A stretch of 64,000 nt of DNA, from NCBI RefSeq assembly GCF_002209485.1, contig NZ_NJIX01000008.1, forward strand, positions 124,001-188,000. The letters are read 5' to 3'. Under the pieces are notes generated by a model. It made no database searches and had not been told where the DNA came from. It saw only the letters and a list, made by a program, of their open reading frames with translations. Positions within the stretch are counted from its first letter, which is position 1; every line of letters begins with the position of its first letter. Positions 18,407-28,965 of this stretch are shown piece by piece. Source of the DNA: Achromobacter sp. HZ34. GTDB taxonomy: Bacteria > Pseudomonadota > Gammaproteobacteria > Burkholderiales > Burkholderiaceae_B. The position numbers and the translations under genes are program-made.

Positions 18407-19894
18407 CTACCCCCCTTCCTTCTCGTCGAACCAGTGCGCGCGGGCGCGCATGATCAGATCGCTCGAAGCCTGCTCATCCAGGCCCGAGATTTCCGCCAGC
18501 TCGTCGGTGGCCAGCTCGGCCAGGTCATCACGGGTGTGGACTTGGCGTTCGGCCAGCTTGGCGGCGAGTTCAGACGTCATGCCTTCCAACGTCAGCAAAT
18601 CCTGCGCCGTTTCCAGGGCTTCTTCCTGGGCAATGGCTTCGGTCAGCAGAGCGTTGCGCGCGCGAGTACGCAGTTCGTTGATCGTGTCTTCGTCGAAGGC
18701 CTCGATCTCCAGCAGTTCCTGCATCGGCACGTAGGCGATTTCTTCCAGGCCCGCGAAACCTTCATCGATAAGGATGTCGGCCACTTCTTCGTCCACGTCC
18801 AGCTTGTTCATGAACGTCGTCCGCAGCGTCGAACGCTCGGACTGTTGCCGGTTCTGGCTTTCTTCCGGCGTCATGATGTTGATCTGCCAGCCGGTCAGCT
18901 CGGAGGCCAGACGCACGTTCTGGCCCTTGGCGCCGATCGCCTTGGGCAGGTTTTCCTCATCCACCACCACGTCCATCGCGTGCTTGTCTTCGTCGACCAG
19001 GATCGACTCGACGTTCGCCGGCGCCAGGGCGCCGATGACGAATTGAGCGGGCTCTTCCGACCACAGGACGATGTCGACCTGCTCGCCGCCCAGCTCATTA
19101 CGCACCGCGGTCACGCGCGAACCGCGCATGCCCACGCAGGTACCGATGGGATCGATACGCTTGTCGTAGGCGATCACGGCAATCTTGGCGCGGACGCCGG
19201 CATCGCGTGCCGCCGCCTTGATTTCCAGGAGGCCCTGCTCGATCTCGGGCACTTCGTTTTCGAAGAGCTGGCGGATGAAGTCAGGCGCCGTGCGCGACAG
19301 GATCACCTGTTGGCCGCGCGCGGCGTGATCGACCTTGAGCACGAAGGCGCGCACACGATCGGCCACACGGATATTTTCCTTGGGGATCATCTCCGAGCGC
19401 GGCAGACGAGCTTCGATCTTGCCGGTTTCGATGATGGCATCGCCCTTGTCCATACGCTTGACGGTACCGGACACGATGGTCTCGCCACGGTCCAGGAAGT
19501 CGTTCAGCACCTGTTCGCGCTCGGCGTCGCGGATCTTCTGCAAGATGGCCTGCTTGGCCGCCTGCGCGCCGATACGACCGAACTCGATGGGTTCGAGCGG
19601 TTCCTCGATGTATTCGTCAACTTCGATATTGGGCACGATTTCGCGGGCGTCCGACAGCATTTCCTGCTTGTCGGGTTCCTGCAGGCCAGCTTCGTCCGGC
19701 ACCACCAGCCAACGGCGAAAACCTTCGTGACTGCCGGTTTCACGATCGATGGAAACACGGATGTCCGCATCGTCCTTGAACCGCTTTTTCATGGCCGAAG
19801 CCAGCGCACTTTCGAGCGCTCCGAACACAACCTCGCGCGTTACGTTCTTTTCGCGCGCCAAGGCGTCGACCAACAGAAGAATTTCGCGACTCAT
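18407..19894 (-). CDS. nusA: Transcription termination/antitermination factor NusA
   Basis: 495 aa: N-terminal RNA-polymerase-binding domain ([26 protein letters not shown]), S1 domain ([18 protein letters not shown]), two KH domains ([18 protein letters not shown] and [20 protein letters not shown]) and two C-terminal acidic repeats ([23 protein letters not shown]). It controls pausing, termination and antitermination. The start codon overlaps the rimP stop (ATGA), so translation is probably coupled. Confidence 0.98.
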   Translation of the reverse strand: MSREILLLVDALAREKNVTREVVFGALESALASAMKKRFKDDADIRVSIDRETGSHEGFRRWLVVPDEAGLQEPDKQEMLSDAREIVPNIEVDEYIEEPLEPIEFGRIGAQAAKQAILQKIRDAEREQVLNDFLDRGETIVSGTVKRMDKGDAIIETGKIEARLPRSEMIPKENIRVADRVRAFVLKVDHAARGQQVILSRTAPDFIRQLFENEVPEIEQGLLEIKAAARDAGVRAKIAVIAYDKRIDPIGTCVGMRGSRVTAVRNELGGEQVDIVLWSEEPAQFVIGALAPANVESILVDEDKHAMDVVVDEENLPKAIGAKGQNVRLASELTGWQINIMTPEESQNRQQSERSTLRTTFMNKLDVDEEVADILIDEGFAGLEEIAYVPMQELLEIEAFDEDTINELRTRARNALLTEAIAQEEALETAQDLLTLEGMTSELAAKLAERQVHTRDDLAELATDELAEISGLDEQASSDLIMRARAHWFDEKEGG

Positions 19895-20373
19895 CGCTTT
19901 TTGCCCTTGAAATCCAGAACGGGATCCAGCTTGGCGCGCTCGACATCATCGAACGTGAAACGCACCACCTGGATATCGTTCTTCTTTGCCTCAAATTCCA
20001 CACCGAAAGTGGTCTTTTCCTGCTCCTGCGCCGCTTCGTCGGCGACCAGGATGCCGTTAAAGACCTTGCGGCCCTCCACGGCGTCACGCAGCTTGACTTC
20101 CACGCGCTCGCCGGCAAAACGGCGCAGATCGGCTTCGCTGCGCAAAGGGCGGTCTATGCCAGGCGAACCCACTTCCAGCCGCTTGTAATCGATATTCTCG
20201 ACCTCGAACACGCGCGACAGCTGACGCGACACCTGTTCGCAATCCTCGATACGCACCCCTTCGGGACGATCGATGGTCACGCGCAGCAGGCCCAGGGCGG
20301 CACGTTCGACGTCGACGAGTTCGACGTCCATGCCGGCCAGCGCCTCTTTGGTCATTGCGAATAAATCAGCCAT
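19891..20373 (-). CDS. rimP: Ribosome maturation factor RimP
   Basis: 160 aa from ATG 20373 ([20 protein letters not shown]). Key pieces: [25 protein letters not shown] and [24 protein letters not shown] (the conserved SPGxDRPL), followed by a Sm-like C-terminal domain. It acts early in 30S assembly. The longer in-frame extension up to 20607 has no similarity and no RBS. First gene of the nusA operon, so the promoter should lie just upstream. Confidence 0.96.
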   Translation of the reverse strand: MADLFAMTKEALAGMDVELVDVERAALGLLRVTIDRPEGVRIEDCEQVSRQLSRVFEVENIDYKRLEVGSPGIDRPLRSEADLRRFAGERVEVKLRDAVEGRKVFNGILVADEAAQEQEKTTFGVEFEAKKNDIQVVRFTFDDVERAKLDPVLDFKGKKR

Positions 20374-20801
20374 ATGCTCGAAAAAAATGGGCTGTACGCC
20401 CAGCCCATCGTGTTGTGCGGGAAGCACGCTTGAAAGCAATGCTACCCACGCCTTTATTTGTTCACTCGTCGTTGACCGGGATGCTTGGCGACCGTGACGG
20501 CGGTAGACAAGGATAAATGCCTCGTTGCCAGCCATGCGGAAACGCCAAAACCCGCCTGTGCCTTGCTGTACGTATCGAGTACGCGTACGGGGTACGAACA
20601 GCTGCAAACACAGGCAGGCACAAACGACGAGCCTGCGAAACCCGGAATTTTATCAGATTTTCGGGAAATTGCTTGCTACGTCTAGGAGTTACGAAATTCG
20701 GGACGGCCTTCGTCCCGGATTACGCCTGATGTCCTGACGCATCAAGGCCTATCCTGGCGCCCTGGGGCTTGCCCTGGCGCCATGAGGCCCGCCTCGGCGC
20801 C
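20374..20801. other. Intergenic region upstream of rimP and downstream of rluB
   Basis: About 430 bases without a supported gene. It contains the promoter/leader of the rimP-typA operon. An AT-rich stretch near 20645-20680 is the likeliest place. A dyad CGGGACG/CGTCCCG (20699-20717) could end rluB transcription on the minus strand, but a T tract is weak. Unlike E. coli, no initiator tRNA lies here; the only one seen is at 25542. Confidence 0.45.
20699..20717. terminator. Possible weak terminator of the scpB-rluB transcript
   Basis: Seven-bp stem CGGGACG/CGTCCCG with a 5-base loop, followed on the minus strand by AATTTCG rather than a clear T run. It lies 85 bases after the rluB stop. Confidence 0.35.
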
Positions 20802-23800
20802 TTAACGGTTGCCGCGACCGCGCAAATCCGCGATGCCGATGCGCGACTCGTGCGCCGAGGCGCCACGCGGCTGCCAATCGTCGCCCTTGGAGCCGCCACC
20901 ATTGCCACCGCCGTTGCCGCCGCCAGCACTCCGATTACCGCGCGGCTTGTTGCCCTGCGGTCCCGCCGGCTTGCCAGTGCGATTGCCCTTGGGCGGACGC
21001 GGCGAACGCGGACCCTTGGACTGCCCTTCGGCGCCCGGCTGAGCGTGCTGGCGCTGGCCTTCGCCCTGCCCTTGCTGACGGGGACCGTCACCCTGGGCAT
21101 GCTGACGCGGACCGTCGCCCTTGCGAGCATTGGGATTCCTGCCGCCATGCGGACCACGCGGCTTCTGGCCCGGCTTGCCGCGGCCTGGGCCTTGGCCCCG
21201 CCCCTGGCGCTGGCCCTGCTCCTGGCCTTCCTGGCCCGGGGCATAACCTTCGCCACGCGCCTCGTAGCCCTGGCCCTGGCCCTGGCTTTGACGCCCACGG
21301 CCCTGACCCGCGCCCTGGCCGCCCTGAGCACCCTGGCCGGGACCGCGCTTGCCGCCACGGCGGCCGCCCTTGGCGTTACCGCCGCCGGCACCGCCATTGC
21401 CATTGCCGTTGCCCTTGCCGCGGCCACCGCCGTCATGTCCCAGTGGATGCCCGTTGGCATAGCCGCCGGTGATCATCAAGCCGGTGCCGAAGGGGTCGGA
21501 AGGCGAGGATGCCGTCTGGCCGCTGCGGCCGGGCTTGCCGCCCTGCAGCTTGCCGCGCCGGCCGATGCGCGCGCCGTTCATGCCGTTGTTGTCCAGCGTA
21601 CCGAAGCCCGGGGGCAGCGCGCTGTCGTGCGATTGGGGCTGCTTGGAACGGCCACGGCCATCGCCGTCGTCGTCATCGCGCAGCAGGCCCAGTTGCACCA
21701 TCAGCGCCGTGCACAAATTAGGATCCAGCTCTTCCCAGCGGCCGCGCCGCAGCGTGGTCGGCAGCACGATGTCGCCGAAGCGCGTGCGGATCAGACGGCT
21801 CACCGTCACGCCGATGGCTTCGAACATACGGCGGACTTCGCGATTACGGCCTTCCTGCAGGGTGACGCTGTACCAGCGATTGCTGCCGTCACCGCCGATG
21901 AAGTCCAGCGATCCGAAAGCGGCCTTGCCGTCTTCCAGCTCGATACCCTCGACCAGCGAAGTCCGTTGCGCATCGTCCATGGTGCCGAGCACGCGCACCG
22001 CGTATTCACGTTCCGTGCCGTAGCGCGGGTGCATGATGCGATTGGCCATCTCGCCCGACGTCGTGAAGATCAACAGGCCTTCTGTGTTCAGGTCCAGGCG
22101 GCCGACCGACAGCCATTTGCCGGTGCGCAGCTTGGGCAGGCGGGCGAACACGCTGGCACGGCCACCGGGATCGTCGTGGCTGACGATTTCACCGGCCGGC
22201 TTGTGATACAGGATCACGCGCGGCGGCTTGCGGGTATTCAGACGGGTGATGACGCGGCCATTGACCCGCACCTGGTCATTGGCGGCAACGCGCTGGCCGA
22301 TGTGGGCGGGTTCGCCATTGACCGACACGCGGCCGGCAACGATGAGCTCTTCCATTTCCCGGCGCGAACCGATGCCGGCGTCGGCCAGGACCTTGTGCAG
22401 CTTGGGCATGACGACCTCGCTGTTCAGGTACTTGCCCAGCCGCTGCTCCATGCGCGCGCTCTTTTCCAGGTACGTCAGGGCCTGCTCGGCCTCGCGCTCG
22501 TTGCCGCGATCGTGGCGCTGGTCGCCGGCGTCGGAAGCGGCGTAGCCGTCAGCCGGCGCATTCGCGCCCGCGGCACCCTGCCCACCCGCAACACCTTGCG
22601 CGGCGTGACCGCCGGTGTTTTCCACGGCGTCGCCACGGCGCCGGCGGAAAGGCGTGCGCAACTTGCGGCCACGGGTGCGGGCGCCGTTGTCGCCTTCGCC
22701 GCCTTGACCTTGATTTTGACCTTGGCCCGGGTTGGACGCATCGCCGGATGCCGAGGCTATCGGCTCGAAGGCCGGCGCGGCAAACAGGTCACCGCTTTGG
22801 CCCTGGGACGTGGCGGCGGATTCATTCGATGCATACTCATTACCCGCCTGGGCATTGGCGCCCCCGGCATGGGTGTCGCCGGCATTCGCACCCCTGGCAC
22901 CCGTGCCGCGGGCATTGGCGCCCCCGGCATGCGCGCCGCGGTCATTCGTGCCGCGATCATTCGCGCCGCGTGCGGAGCGATTGCGCGGCGGCTTGCCGTC
23001 GCGCTGCGAGGAAGCGCGTGCGCCTTGTTCGCCGAGTTCGCCCAGCGAGCCCTGTCCTGCGTGCGCGCCATCCGCGCCAGGCTGCACGTAGCCGGCATCC
23101 GTGCGACGGCGCGAGCGTGCGCGGGGGGCCTGCGTTTCGTCGCCGGCGTTGGCGGCGGCCGGCACATTGTCCGCCGCGCCACTGGCGGGCGGCGCGAACG
23201 ATTGTGCGGGTGCCTGTGCCTGGCCGGGCGCCTGCATTTGTGCGGGTGCCTGCATTTGTGCGGGTGCCTGCATTTGTGCGGGTGCCTGCATTTGTGCGGG
23301 TGCCTGCATTTGTGCGGGTGCCTGCGATTGCGCGGGCGCCTGCGTTTGTGCGGATGCCTGTGCCGGCGCAGCCGAGGGCTCGGATGCCCCTGCAACCATA
23401 GGCGTCGGCGCCTGGGCGGCTGACGCTTCTGCTTTCACTGCCTGCTTGCGTGCCGATGCGCGCTTGGGTGCAGCCTGCGCAGGCGCCGCGTCCGCGGTTT
23501 CGGTACGGGCGGATGCGCTTGCGGACGGCGAATCCGCCTGCCCGGTAGCGCCGCGCGCGTCGCTTTGCATCTCAGTCCGCTGGGCCGTCGATGCCACTTC
23601 GCCCGCTGCAGCGGCCGCACGCGGCGCGCGCGGTACGCGGGGCTTCTTGGCCGGTGCCGCGTCAGCCTGGCCAGCGTCAGTCAGGCCGGCGCCGGTCTGG
23701 CCGGCGTCCGCCGAGCCTGCTTCGGCCGCGCCAGCCTTCGTCCGGCGGGCCTTTGCCACAGCGGCGGGACTTGCCACAGCAGCGGGACTTGCCGCCGCCT

Positions 23801-24098
23801 GCACCACCTGTGACTGCCCATCCACCGCCGTCTCCGGCGCCGCCTTGGCGCGAGTCGACTTGCGCGGTGCGCGCGGACGGGCAGCATCCACCGTTTCCTG
23901 AGCCGGCGTGGCAACCACGGCCGACGCAGTCGCCGAACCGGTGGCGTCAGCAGCGCCAGCAGCATCAGCGCTGGTCACGCGGCGTGCGCGCGGCTTGCGC
24001 GCCGGCGCAGCGGCGCCATCCTGCGCGGCAGCGCCGGCAGCATTCGCGTGTTCATTCACGGGGACGACTTCGTCCTGCGCTTTCTTATTAATGGTCAC
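20802..24098 (-). CDS. rluB: 23S rRNA pseudouridine(2605)-type synthase with giant low-complexity tails
   Basis: 1098 aa, about four times an ordinary RluB. The core spans residues about 555-790: S4 RNA-binding domain ([20 protein letters not shown]), linker [17 protein letters not shown], catalytic loop [14 protein letters not shown] (Asp at about 664) and [19 protein letters not shown]. The first 555 residues are Ala/Pro/Gln-rich with Lys-Arg clusters and a six-residue tandem repeat (APAQMQ). The last 310 are Gly/Gln/Arg-rich (GQGxxR patterns), like RNA-binding disordered tails. It modifies helix 93 uridine of 23S rRNA if like E. coli RluB. It starts 5 bases after scpB. The 884-aa plus-strand ORF opposite is rejected because the enzyme core is unambiguous here. 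Confidence 0.93.
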   Translation of the reverse strand: MTINKKAQDEVVPVNEHANAAGAAAQDGAAAPARKPRARRVTSADAAGAADATGSATASAVVATPAQETVDAARPRAPRKSTRAKAAPETAVDGQSQVVQAAASPAAVASPAAVAKARRTKAGAAEAGSADAGQTGAGLTDAGQADAAPAKKPRVPRAPRAAAAAGEVASTAQRTEMQSDARGATGQADSPSASASARTETADAAPAQAAPKRASARKQAVKAEASAAQAPTPMVAGASEPSAAPAQASAQTQAPAQSQAPAQMQAPAQMQAPAQMQAPAQMQAPAQMQAPGQAQAPAQSFAPPASGAADNVPAAANAGDETQAPRARSRRRTDAGYVQPGADGAHAGQGSLGELGEQGARASSQRDGKPPRNRSARGANDRGTNDRGAHAGGANARGTGARGANAGDTHAGGANAQAGNEYASNESAATSQGQSGDLFAAPAFEPIASASGDASNPGQGQNQGQGGEGDNGARTRGRKLRTPFRRRRGDAVENTGGHAAQGVAGGQGAAGANAPADGYAASDAGDQRHDRGNEREAEQALTYLEKSARMEQRLGKYLNSEVVMPKLHKVLADAGIGSRREMEELIVAGRVSVNGEPAHIGQRVAANDQVRVNGRVITRLNTRKPPRVILYHKPAGEIVSHDDPGGRASVFARLPKLRTGKWLSVGRLDLNTEGLLIFTTSGEMANRIMHPRYGTEREYAVRVLGTMDDAQRTSLVEGIELEDGKAAFGSLDFIGGDGSNRWYSVTLQEGRNREVRRMFEAIGVTVSRLIRTRFGDIVLPTTLRRGRWEELDPNLCTALMVQLGLLRDDDDGDGRGRSKQPQSHDSALPPGFGTLDNNGMNGARIGRRGKLQGGKPGRSGQTASSPSDPFGTGLMITGGYANGHPLGHDGGGRGKGNGNGNGGAGGGNAKGGRRGGKRGPGQGAQGGQGAGQGRGRQSQGQGQGYEARGEGYAPGQEGQEQGQRQGRGQGPGRGKPGQKPRGPHGGRNPNARKGDGPRQHAQGDGPRQQGQGEGQRQHAQPGAEGQSKGPRSPRPPKGNRTGKPAGPQGNKPRGNRSAGGGNGGGNGGGSKGDDWQPRGASAHESRIGIADLRGRGNR
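23223..23330 (-). repeat. 18-bp tandem repeats in rluB
   Basis: Unit TGCGGGTGCCTGCATTTG on the plus strand is repeated about five to six times, four copies identical (23241-23312) and the flanking ones diverged. It codes AlaProAlaGlnMetGln on the minus strand within the disordered N-terminal extension of RluB. Copy number could vary between strains without frameshift. Confidence 0.92.
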
Positions 24099-24103
24099 TA
24101 GAA

Positions 24104-25462
24104 CTACTCCGGATTTCTATCTTTGCGGGAAGCGGCGTGCGCATCCTCATCGTCGGACTGCTCGGACGAGCCTGCGGGCGTGTTGTCCGGCTTGGGTGAC
24201 GGAATTTCAGGCTCCCCACTTCGCGGCTGGATTTCCGGCGCGACGTCGGGAGGCGTTATCTCTGGTGTACGGGCAGGTTGAGGGACCTGCGCCCCGTCGC
24301 CGGGCTGATCTATGGTGTCGTGCCCAGGCGGCGGCATATCTGGCCGGCCGGCAACGGGCGCCGCCAAAGCGGACACCTGCTCGTTCTCATGATCGATGGA
24401 CAAATCGGCGTCGGCTGCGTTCCCGGCAGTTCCGGAATTTTTCGCGGAAGCCATATCCGCGGGAGCCGCGCCGGTCCGCTCCGTCGCCTGGCGCACATCG
24501 TGCGCGGCATCGTCAGCGGCTGGCGATAACGGGGATTCTACGCCAGATGCCGCCGCCCGTGCATCCTCTTCGGCCGGAATATCCACATTTCCCTCCTGCT
24601 GAAGGGCCCGAGTGGACCCAGAAACCACATTTGCGTCGTCCAGGGGCGGATCTGCGGGGGCATCGGATGCCTCGGACGCCCCTGACGCTTCCGACCCGCC
24701 AAATACATTGCTCAACTCGGCATCCCCTTCGGGATCGCCCGGCTGAACACCAGCAATGGCATCGGCATCGCCAACAGCATCCGCTGCAGCATCGGCATCA
24801 GATCCGGCATCGGCATCCGTCACTGCATCATCCGCGGCGACGGGTTCGACGGGTGTCCCGTCGAGGGCAGCCTGGAGGGCGGGCGGGGTGACTTCCTCGA
24901 TCTCGATGCCGCCCAGGTCCAGGCCGGCCAGCGCCGCCGCCGCGCCTTGCGCTTCAAGAGGAGGCAGCTCATCCAGGGCCCGCAGTCCCAGATCGTCAAG
25001 GAACTGCCGTGTGGTCCCGAACAAGGCGGGACGCCCAGGGGCATCGCGGTGGCCAATGACTTCTATCCAGCCGCGATCTTCCAGTGTCTTGACGATCTGC
25101 GACGACACCGTCACCCCGCGGATATCCTCGATATCGCCACGCGTGACCGGCTGGCGCCAGGCCACGATGGCCAGCGTCTCCATGACAGCGCGCGAATACT
25201 TGGGAGGCTTTTCGGGATCCAGCCGTTGCAGATAGCGTTGCATATGCGGGCGGCTCTGGAAGCGCCAGCCGCTGGCGAGCGACACCAGTTCCAGGCCGCG
25301 GTCGGTCCAGAGCTGCTGCAGCGCTTCGAGCAAGCTGCCCAGTTTTGCGTCATCGATGTCATCGTCATCGTTGAACAGTTTGCGGATTTCGCCGCGCGGC
25401 ATCGGCTGCGTTGCGCAGAGCAACGCGGCTTCGATGACTATAGTTGCCTCGCTTTCATTCAT
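24104..25462 (-). CDS. scpB: Segregation and condensation protein ScpB with long acidic tail
   Basis: 452 aa from ATG 25462 ([21 protein letters not shown]); a TTG four codons earlier is possible. The first 170 residues are the tandem winged helices of Scp[59 protein letters not shown] and [20 protein letters not shown]. ScpB joins ScpA and SMC in the condensin that compacts the chromosome. The remaining 280 residues are acidic, Ala/Asp/Pro-rich and disordered, so the protein is over twice the usual length. No scpA is adjacent in the window. Followed by rluB. Confidence 0.94.
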   Translation of the reverse strand: MNESEATIVIEAALLCATQPMPRGEIRKLFNDDDDIDDAKLGSLLEALQQLWTDRGLELVSLASGWRFQSRPHMQRYLQRLDPEKPPKYSRAVMETLAIVAWRQPVTRGDIEDIRGVTVSSQIVKTLEDRGWIEVIGHRDAPGRPALFGTTRQFLDDLGLRALDELPPLEAQGAAAALAGLDLGGIEIEEVTPPALQAALDGTPVEPVAADDAVTDADAGSDADAAADAVGDADAIAGVQPGDPEGDAELSNVFGGSEASGASEASDAPADPPLDDANVVSGSTRALQQEGNVDIPAEEDARAAASGVESPLSPAADDAAHDVRQATERTGAAPADMASAKNSGTAGNAADADLSIDHENEQVSALAAPVAGRPDMPPPGHDTIDQPGDGAQVPQPARTPEITPPDVAPEIQPRSGEPEIPSPKPDNTPAGSSEQSDDEDAHAASRKDRNPE

Positions 25463-25500
25463 CGATCTATTCAATCTTTCTTAAAAAACAGGCAAAGGAC

Positions 25501-25529
25501 TTGCCACAGTTCTGAAATAGGGTTAATAT
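25501..25529 (+). promoter_or_regulatory. Sigma-70-type promoter of the initiator tRNA
   Basis: TTGCCA (25501-25506), 17-bp spacer, TAATAT (25524-25529), then 12 bases to the tRNA 5' end. Near-consensus boxes and spacing. Confidence 0.75.
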
Positions 25530-25541
25530 TCTTTTCTCAGA

Positions 25542-25618
<77 letters not shown>

Positions 25619-25627
25619 GATACACAG

Positions 25628-25664
25628 AAAAGGCTTGGCGAAATCGCCAAGCCTTTTTTGTTTT
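25628..25664 (+). terminator. Terminator after tRNA-fMet
   Basis: Stem AAGGCTTGGCGA (25630-25641) with TCGCCAAGCCTT (25644-25655), then a T run. It starts 10 bases beyond the CCA end. Confidence 0.88.
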
Positions 25665-26270
25665 GCTGCTTGCTTCCCAGCCGCGCAGTTCATTTGAACC
25701 AAAGCGCGCGCAGCAACGCCCGCACCGGCTACGGCGTGGTGACGTGCGGAATTGCGACGACAGGTCGAAGGCGTGAACGCTGCTGCGCTTATCGCGGGCA
25801 TTGACGGCGGTACGTACGAAAGGAAAGCTTGCAAAAAGACCTCGACCAACAAGGTTGGGCGCGAAAACAGGACAGCGAAAACACGACAGGTTGGGGCGAA
25901 TTGCCGACCATGCGGCAAGGCACCAGGCAACGGACATCACTTAGGAGGTCCGATCCGGCGTTGCGTCAAATTTCGATCTGGAATGCAATCCTGAGCAAGT
26001 GGAGTGCCGTTGCGGTATTACCGGGCGCCACAAATGGCCAGCGCCGTGACCGCACATAGTCAACCGCATCGAGAGAATCCGGGATCAAGAAAATCGCGGA
26101 CGCCGCGGACAGGCTGCATGCACCCCACGGCAGATCCGGAAAACAAAGCGGCTTTGCACTAACCCGGACCGCGCTGCAGGTATGCGGTCGATTATACGCG
26201 GCATTATCCCGAATGGGAAAAAATCGGGACGCAATCGAAAATCCCGGAATTCGGTCCCGCATCCGGGCGG
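25665..26270. other. Gene-free stretch between tRNA-fMet and the COG0523 GTPase gene
   Basis: About 600 bases where I see no convincing gene on either strand. ORFs here have no family motifs, and one includes the tRNA antisense artefact. A short dyad TCCCGA/TCGGGA is present near 26205-26230. It could be a decayed gene or an undetected small RNA; nothing specific supports either. Confidence 0.4.
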
Positions 26271-27431
26271 CTACAGCCTTTCCCGCAGCATCGTGGCCAA
26301 CGCCGCGCTGGACATGCCGCGTACGATGAACACCAGCCGCGAAGCGTGATCTTGGTAGGGGTGATCGTGGTCGGGCCAGCCGTCGAGGGCGACCAGGGGA
26401 TAAAGCTCCCGGTGCACCCCGTGTACTACCCACGGTCCACTGCCGTCGGAAAAGTAAACCAGCCCCTTCACCCGCAGCAGTGATTCCCCAAGGGACTCCT
26501 GCAACGCAGACATACGCAGCAGGAATGCCGCCCGCGCGACCGGTTCGGTGTAGACATGGGTGCACACCGCCACATCATGCGCAGCGCCACCAGCGCTGAA
26601 CCGAATGCCGGCCTCGGCACCTTCGCCCTGGCCGCCGGCCATGCCTTCGCCACTCGCCGACACGAAACGGCCCAACCACCCTGCCCCGCTTGCCGGGCTG
26701 CCTTTCCTGTAGCCGCCATCCGCCAGCAACAGGGAAGGCAGTTCCGCATCCGGCCGCAGCACGTGTACCGCCGCGGACGGATTGATCGCGCCAGCTCGCG
26801 CGCGTGCCGAGTCGATCTCCCGTGGCGACGCCAGATCCGCCTTGCCGATGACAATCTGGTCCGCCAGTGCCAACTGCTGCGTCATCTCGGCCGGCAACGG
26901 CAGCAGCGTTGGCGAAGCGTCGGGGGTGGGCACTGTGGTGGACGTCGGGGCGCGCATGGGCTCAGCCGACGGCACACCGGCCAATTGCCGCGCATCGGCA
27001 ACCGCGATCGTCCCTTCGTACACATACCGCTCCGCCAGGAAATGCTCATGCCGCAGCGTGAACAGTATCGGCGCCGGGCTGGCCAATCCACTGGTCTCGA
27101 TGATCAGGTGACGAAACGGCTTGATCGTCCGCCGCAGCGCCTGCATGAACAGATCCCGCAGCGTATCGGCCAGCGCCCCGCGCACCAGGCAGCAGATGCA
27201 GCCACCTTCCAGCACCGTGACGGTATCCGCGCTGCCGCGCACCAAGTGGTGATCGATCCCCACGCTGCCGTACTCATTGATCACCACAGCCGCACCCGCG
27301 AACCGGGGCGTCCGCACCAGGCGATTGAGCAGCGTCGTCTTGCCGCTGCCGAGAAATCCTGTGAGCACCGTCACACCGATGCGCTTGTCCAAGATGGCAG
27401 CGTCCCGGCTATCTTCAGCAGGCACCGGCAT
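26271..27431 (-). CDS. COG0523 (CobW/P47K) family GTPase, putative metallochaperone
   Basis: 386 aa. Walker A GFLGSGKTT (25-33), the family's metal-binding CxCC in GGCICCLVRG (C78, C80, C81), Walker B-like HLIIETSGLASP and NKxD-like GKAD, followed by the CobW C-terminal domain (VKGLVYFSDGSGPWVVHGVH). These GTPases deliver Zn, Co or Fe to target enzymes, and many are Zur-controlled. No obvious Zur box is seen. A 10-bp inverted repeat lies 80 bases upstream. No cobalamin or nitrile hydratase genes are adjacent, so the metal is undetermined. Confidence 0.9.
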   Translation of the reverse strand: MPVPAEDSRDAAILDKRIGVTVLTGFLGSGKTTLLNRLVRTPRFAGAAVVINEYGSVGIDHHLVRGSADTVTVLEGGCICCLVRGALADTLRDLFMQALRRTIKPFRHLIIETSGLASPAPILFTLRHEHFLAERYVYEGTIAVADARQLAGVPSAEPMRAPTSTTVPTPDASPTLLPLPAEMTQQLALADQIVIGKADLASPREIDSARARAGAINPSAAVHVLRPDAELPSLLLADGGYRKGSPASGAGWLGRFVSASGEGMAGGQGEGAEAGIRFSAGGAAHDVAVCTHVYTEPVARAAFLLRMSALQESLGESLLRVKGLVYFSDGSGPWVVHGVHRELYPLVALDGWPDHDHPYQDHASRLVFIVRGMSSAALATMLRERL

Positions 27432-27510
27432 TCAGCCCACTCAGCGCACCGCAGTGCAAATGTGGAATCAGCGGCGCATGGGGCGTTTCAAGAAGATCCA
27501 TCATTGAAGC

Positions 27511-27546
27511 GGTCCGATATTCTGGAAACCGGGACTATATCGGACC
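27511..27546. repeat. Perfect 10-bp inverted repeat upstream of the COG0523 gene
   Basis: GGTCCGATAT (27511-27520) and ATATCGGACC (27537-27546) separated by 16 bases, about 80 bases before the COG0523 start and downstream of the small ORF at 27604. No T tract follows on the minus strand, so an operator is more likely than a terminator. Confidence 0.6.
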
Positions 27547-27603
27547 ATGGAGCGGCCCGCCTGGCAGGCTGCCGATAATGAGCAAAACCGCGCGGCAAAA
27601 CTG

Positions 27604-27870
27604 TCAAGCCGCGCGCCGTTGCCCTTCGGCGCCCGCCTCACCCAGGCCCGCGCCACTTCCTCGCGACGCCAAGCCGTGCGCATAGGCATACGCCAGGCTC
27701 ATCGCCTTGCCCACCGCCACCTGCTCCGAGTGGGACACTGAACTATCACCCATGGGCGGCATGCCGTCGACCAGTGCACGCGCAACAAAGCCGGCCTCTA
27801 CCGACGCTATTTCAATCGCGAATGCGCGGCCGCGTATGACGCCGCGCGCGACATGATGCCATCTGATCAC
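27604..27870 (-). CDS. Small hypothetical protein
   Basis: 88 aa if started at GTG 27870, which has a good RBS (ggagg, 8 bases upstream). The sequence (VIRWHHVARGVIRGRAFAIE, then AVGKAMSLAYAYAHGLA) has ordinary composition and an amphipathic C-terminal half. No domain recognised. The ORF is open further upstream to 28137, but that part is Cys/Arg-rich and unlike a protein. Could be spurious, yet the RBS and composition argue for a real gene. Confidence 0.45.
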   Translation of the reverse strand: MIRWHHVARGVIRGRAFAIEIASVEAGFVARALVDGMPPMGDSSVSHSEQVAVGKAMSLAYAYAHGLASRGSGAGLGEAGAEGQRRAA

Positions 27871-28158
27871 AGCACGCTCCTCCGGGACGTTTTTATGACC
27901 CCATGCTCGCGCAAATGCCAAATCAACGAACTGCAGGCTCTTTCCGGGTGTTACCAGAAGTGCGCGACACCGCCCGCGACCGCCCCGCCGCGCCGCCAAA
28001 TTGCAATCGACGCTTGCAAACGAGCCGCGCGCGATGCAACAACCTCCCATCCATCCGCCGACAAGGCAGCAGAACGGACGAAGGGCGACGATGGGGGTAA
28101 CCCGTGACCGACGGCAAATATCAGCAATCAATCGCAAACCGCGCGTCGGCCGGCGGCC

Positions 28159-28965
28159 TCACGCAGCAGCAGCAGCAGCACCGGCTTGCCACTGGCGCAA
28201 CCATCCCAAGCCCGCCGATGTCTGCCCGCGCGGCCGGTACTCGCAGCCTATCCACCCGTCATATCCCAACTCATCCAAAACGGTGAACAGATAGGGATAA
28301 TTCACCTCGCCGGTGTCGGGCTCCTGGCGCCGCGGCACACCGGCGATCTGCACATGGCCCACGCGGCCCGCGGGCAAATACGTCCTTATACGCGTCTCCA
28401 GATCGCCTTCGACGATCTGGCAGTGATACAGGTCCATCTGCACCTTCAGGTTAGCTGCACCCACCTCCTGGACGATGGCATGCGCCTGCGCCTGATGATT
28501 GAGGAAATACCCGGGCATATCGCGCGGATTGATGGGTTCTATCATCAGGTCCCGCCCCAGCGGCGCAGCCTGGGCCGCGGCCCAGGACAGGTTTTCCACG
28601 TAGACATCGCGCAGGGACTGCCAGGTGGCATCCGCCGGCGCCACGCCGGCCATCACATGCACACGCGGGCAATCGAGGACATCCGCGTATTCCAGCGCGC
28701 GCAGAATGCTGTCGCGAAAGGCCTCGCGCCGGTCGCCCAGGCTGGCCATGCCGCGTTCGCCGGCCGCGTAGTCCCCGGGGTGCGCGTTGAACAGGACCTG
28801 CTGTAAGCCCGCCGCGCGCAGCCGCGCCGCGATATCGTGCGCCGGCCATTGATACGGGAACATGAATTCGACCGCGGTGTAGCCGTCAGCGGCCGCTGCC
28901 TGGAAGCGGTCGAGAAAGTCGTGCTCCGTGTACATCATGCTTAGATTGGCGGCAAACCTGGCCAT
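28159..28965 (-). CDS. Hydroxypyruvate isomerase-like / 2-oxo-tetronate isomerase (Hyi/OtnI family)
   Basis: 268 aa from ATG 28965 ([20 protein letters not shown]), preceded by a GAGG RBS. TIM-barrel fold of the xylose-isomerase-like family. Signatures: [45 protein letters not shown] (catalytic metal-binding Glu), [14 protein letters not shown] and [18 protein letters not shown] (second catalytic Glu). Hyi converts hydroxypyruvate and tartronate semialdehyde; OtnI acts in acid-sugar catabolism. No tartronate semialdehyde reductase or kinase is adjacent, so the exact substrate is unclear. Confidence 0.9.
   Translation of the reverse strand: MARFAANLSMMYTEHDFLDRFQAAAADGYTAVEFMFPYQWPAHDIAARLRAAGLQQVLFNAHPGDYAAGERGMASLGDRREAFRDSILRALEYADVLDCPRVHVMAGVAPADATWQSLRDVYVENLSWAAAQAAPLGRDLMIEPINPRDMPGYFLNHQAQAHAIVQEVGAANLKVQMDLYHCQIVEGDLETRIRTYLPAGRVGHVQIAGVPRRQEPDTGEVNYPYLFTVLDELGYDGWIGCEYRPRGQTSAGLGWLRQWQAGAAAAAA

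Noticed and set aside
18434..20188. 584-codon plus-strand ORF
   Set aside because: Antisense shadow of nusA and rimP with no domain.
23223..23330. CRISPR-like array
   Set aside because: The units are contiguous 18-bp tandem copies with no spacers and code for APAQMQ in rluB.
20769..23423. 884-codon plus-strand ORF of Ala/Leu/Thr-rich, membrane-like sequence
   Set aside because: It is antisense to the extended rluB. The rluB frame has a full catalytic core and S4 domain, while this frame only mirrors its low-complexity tails.
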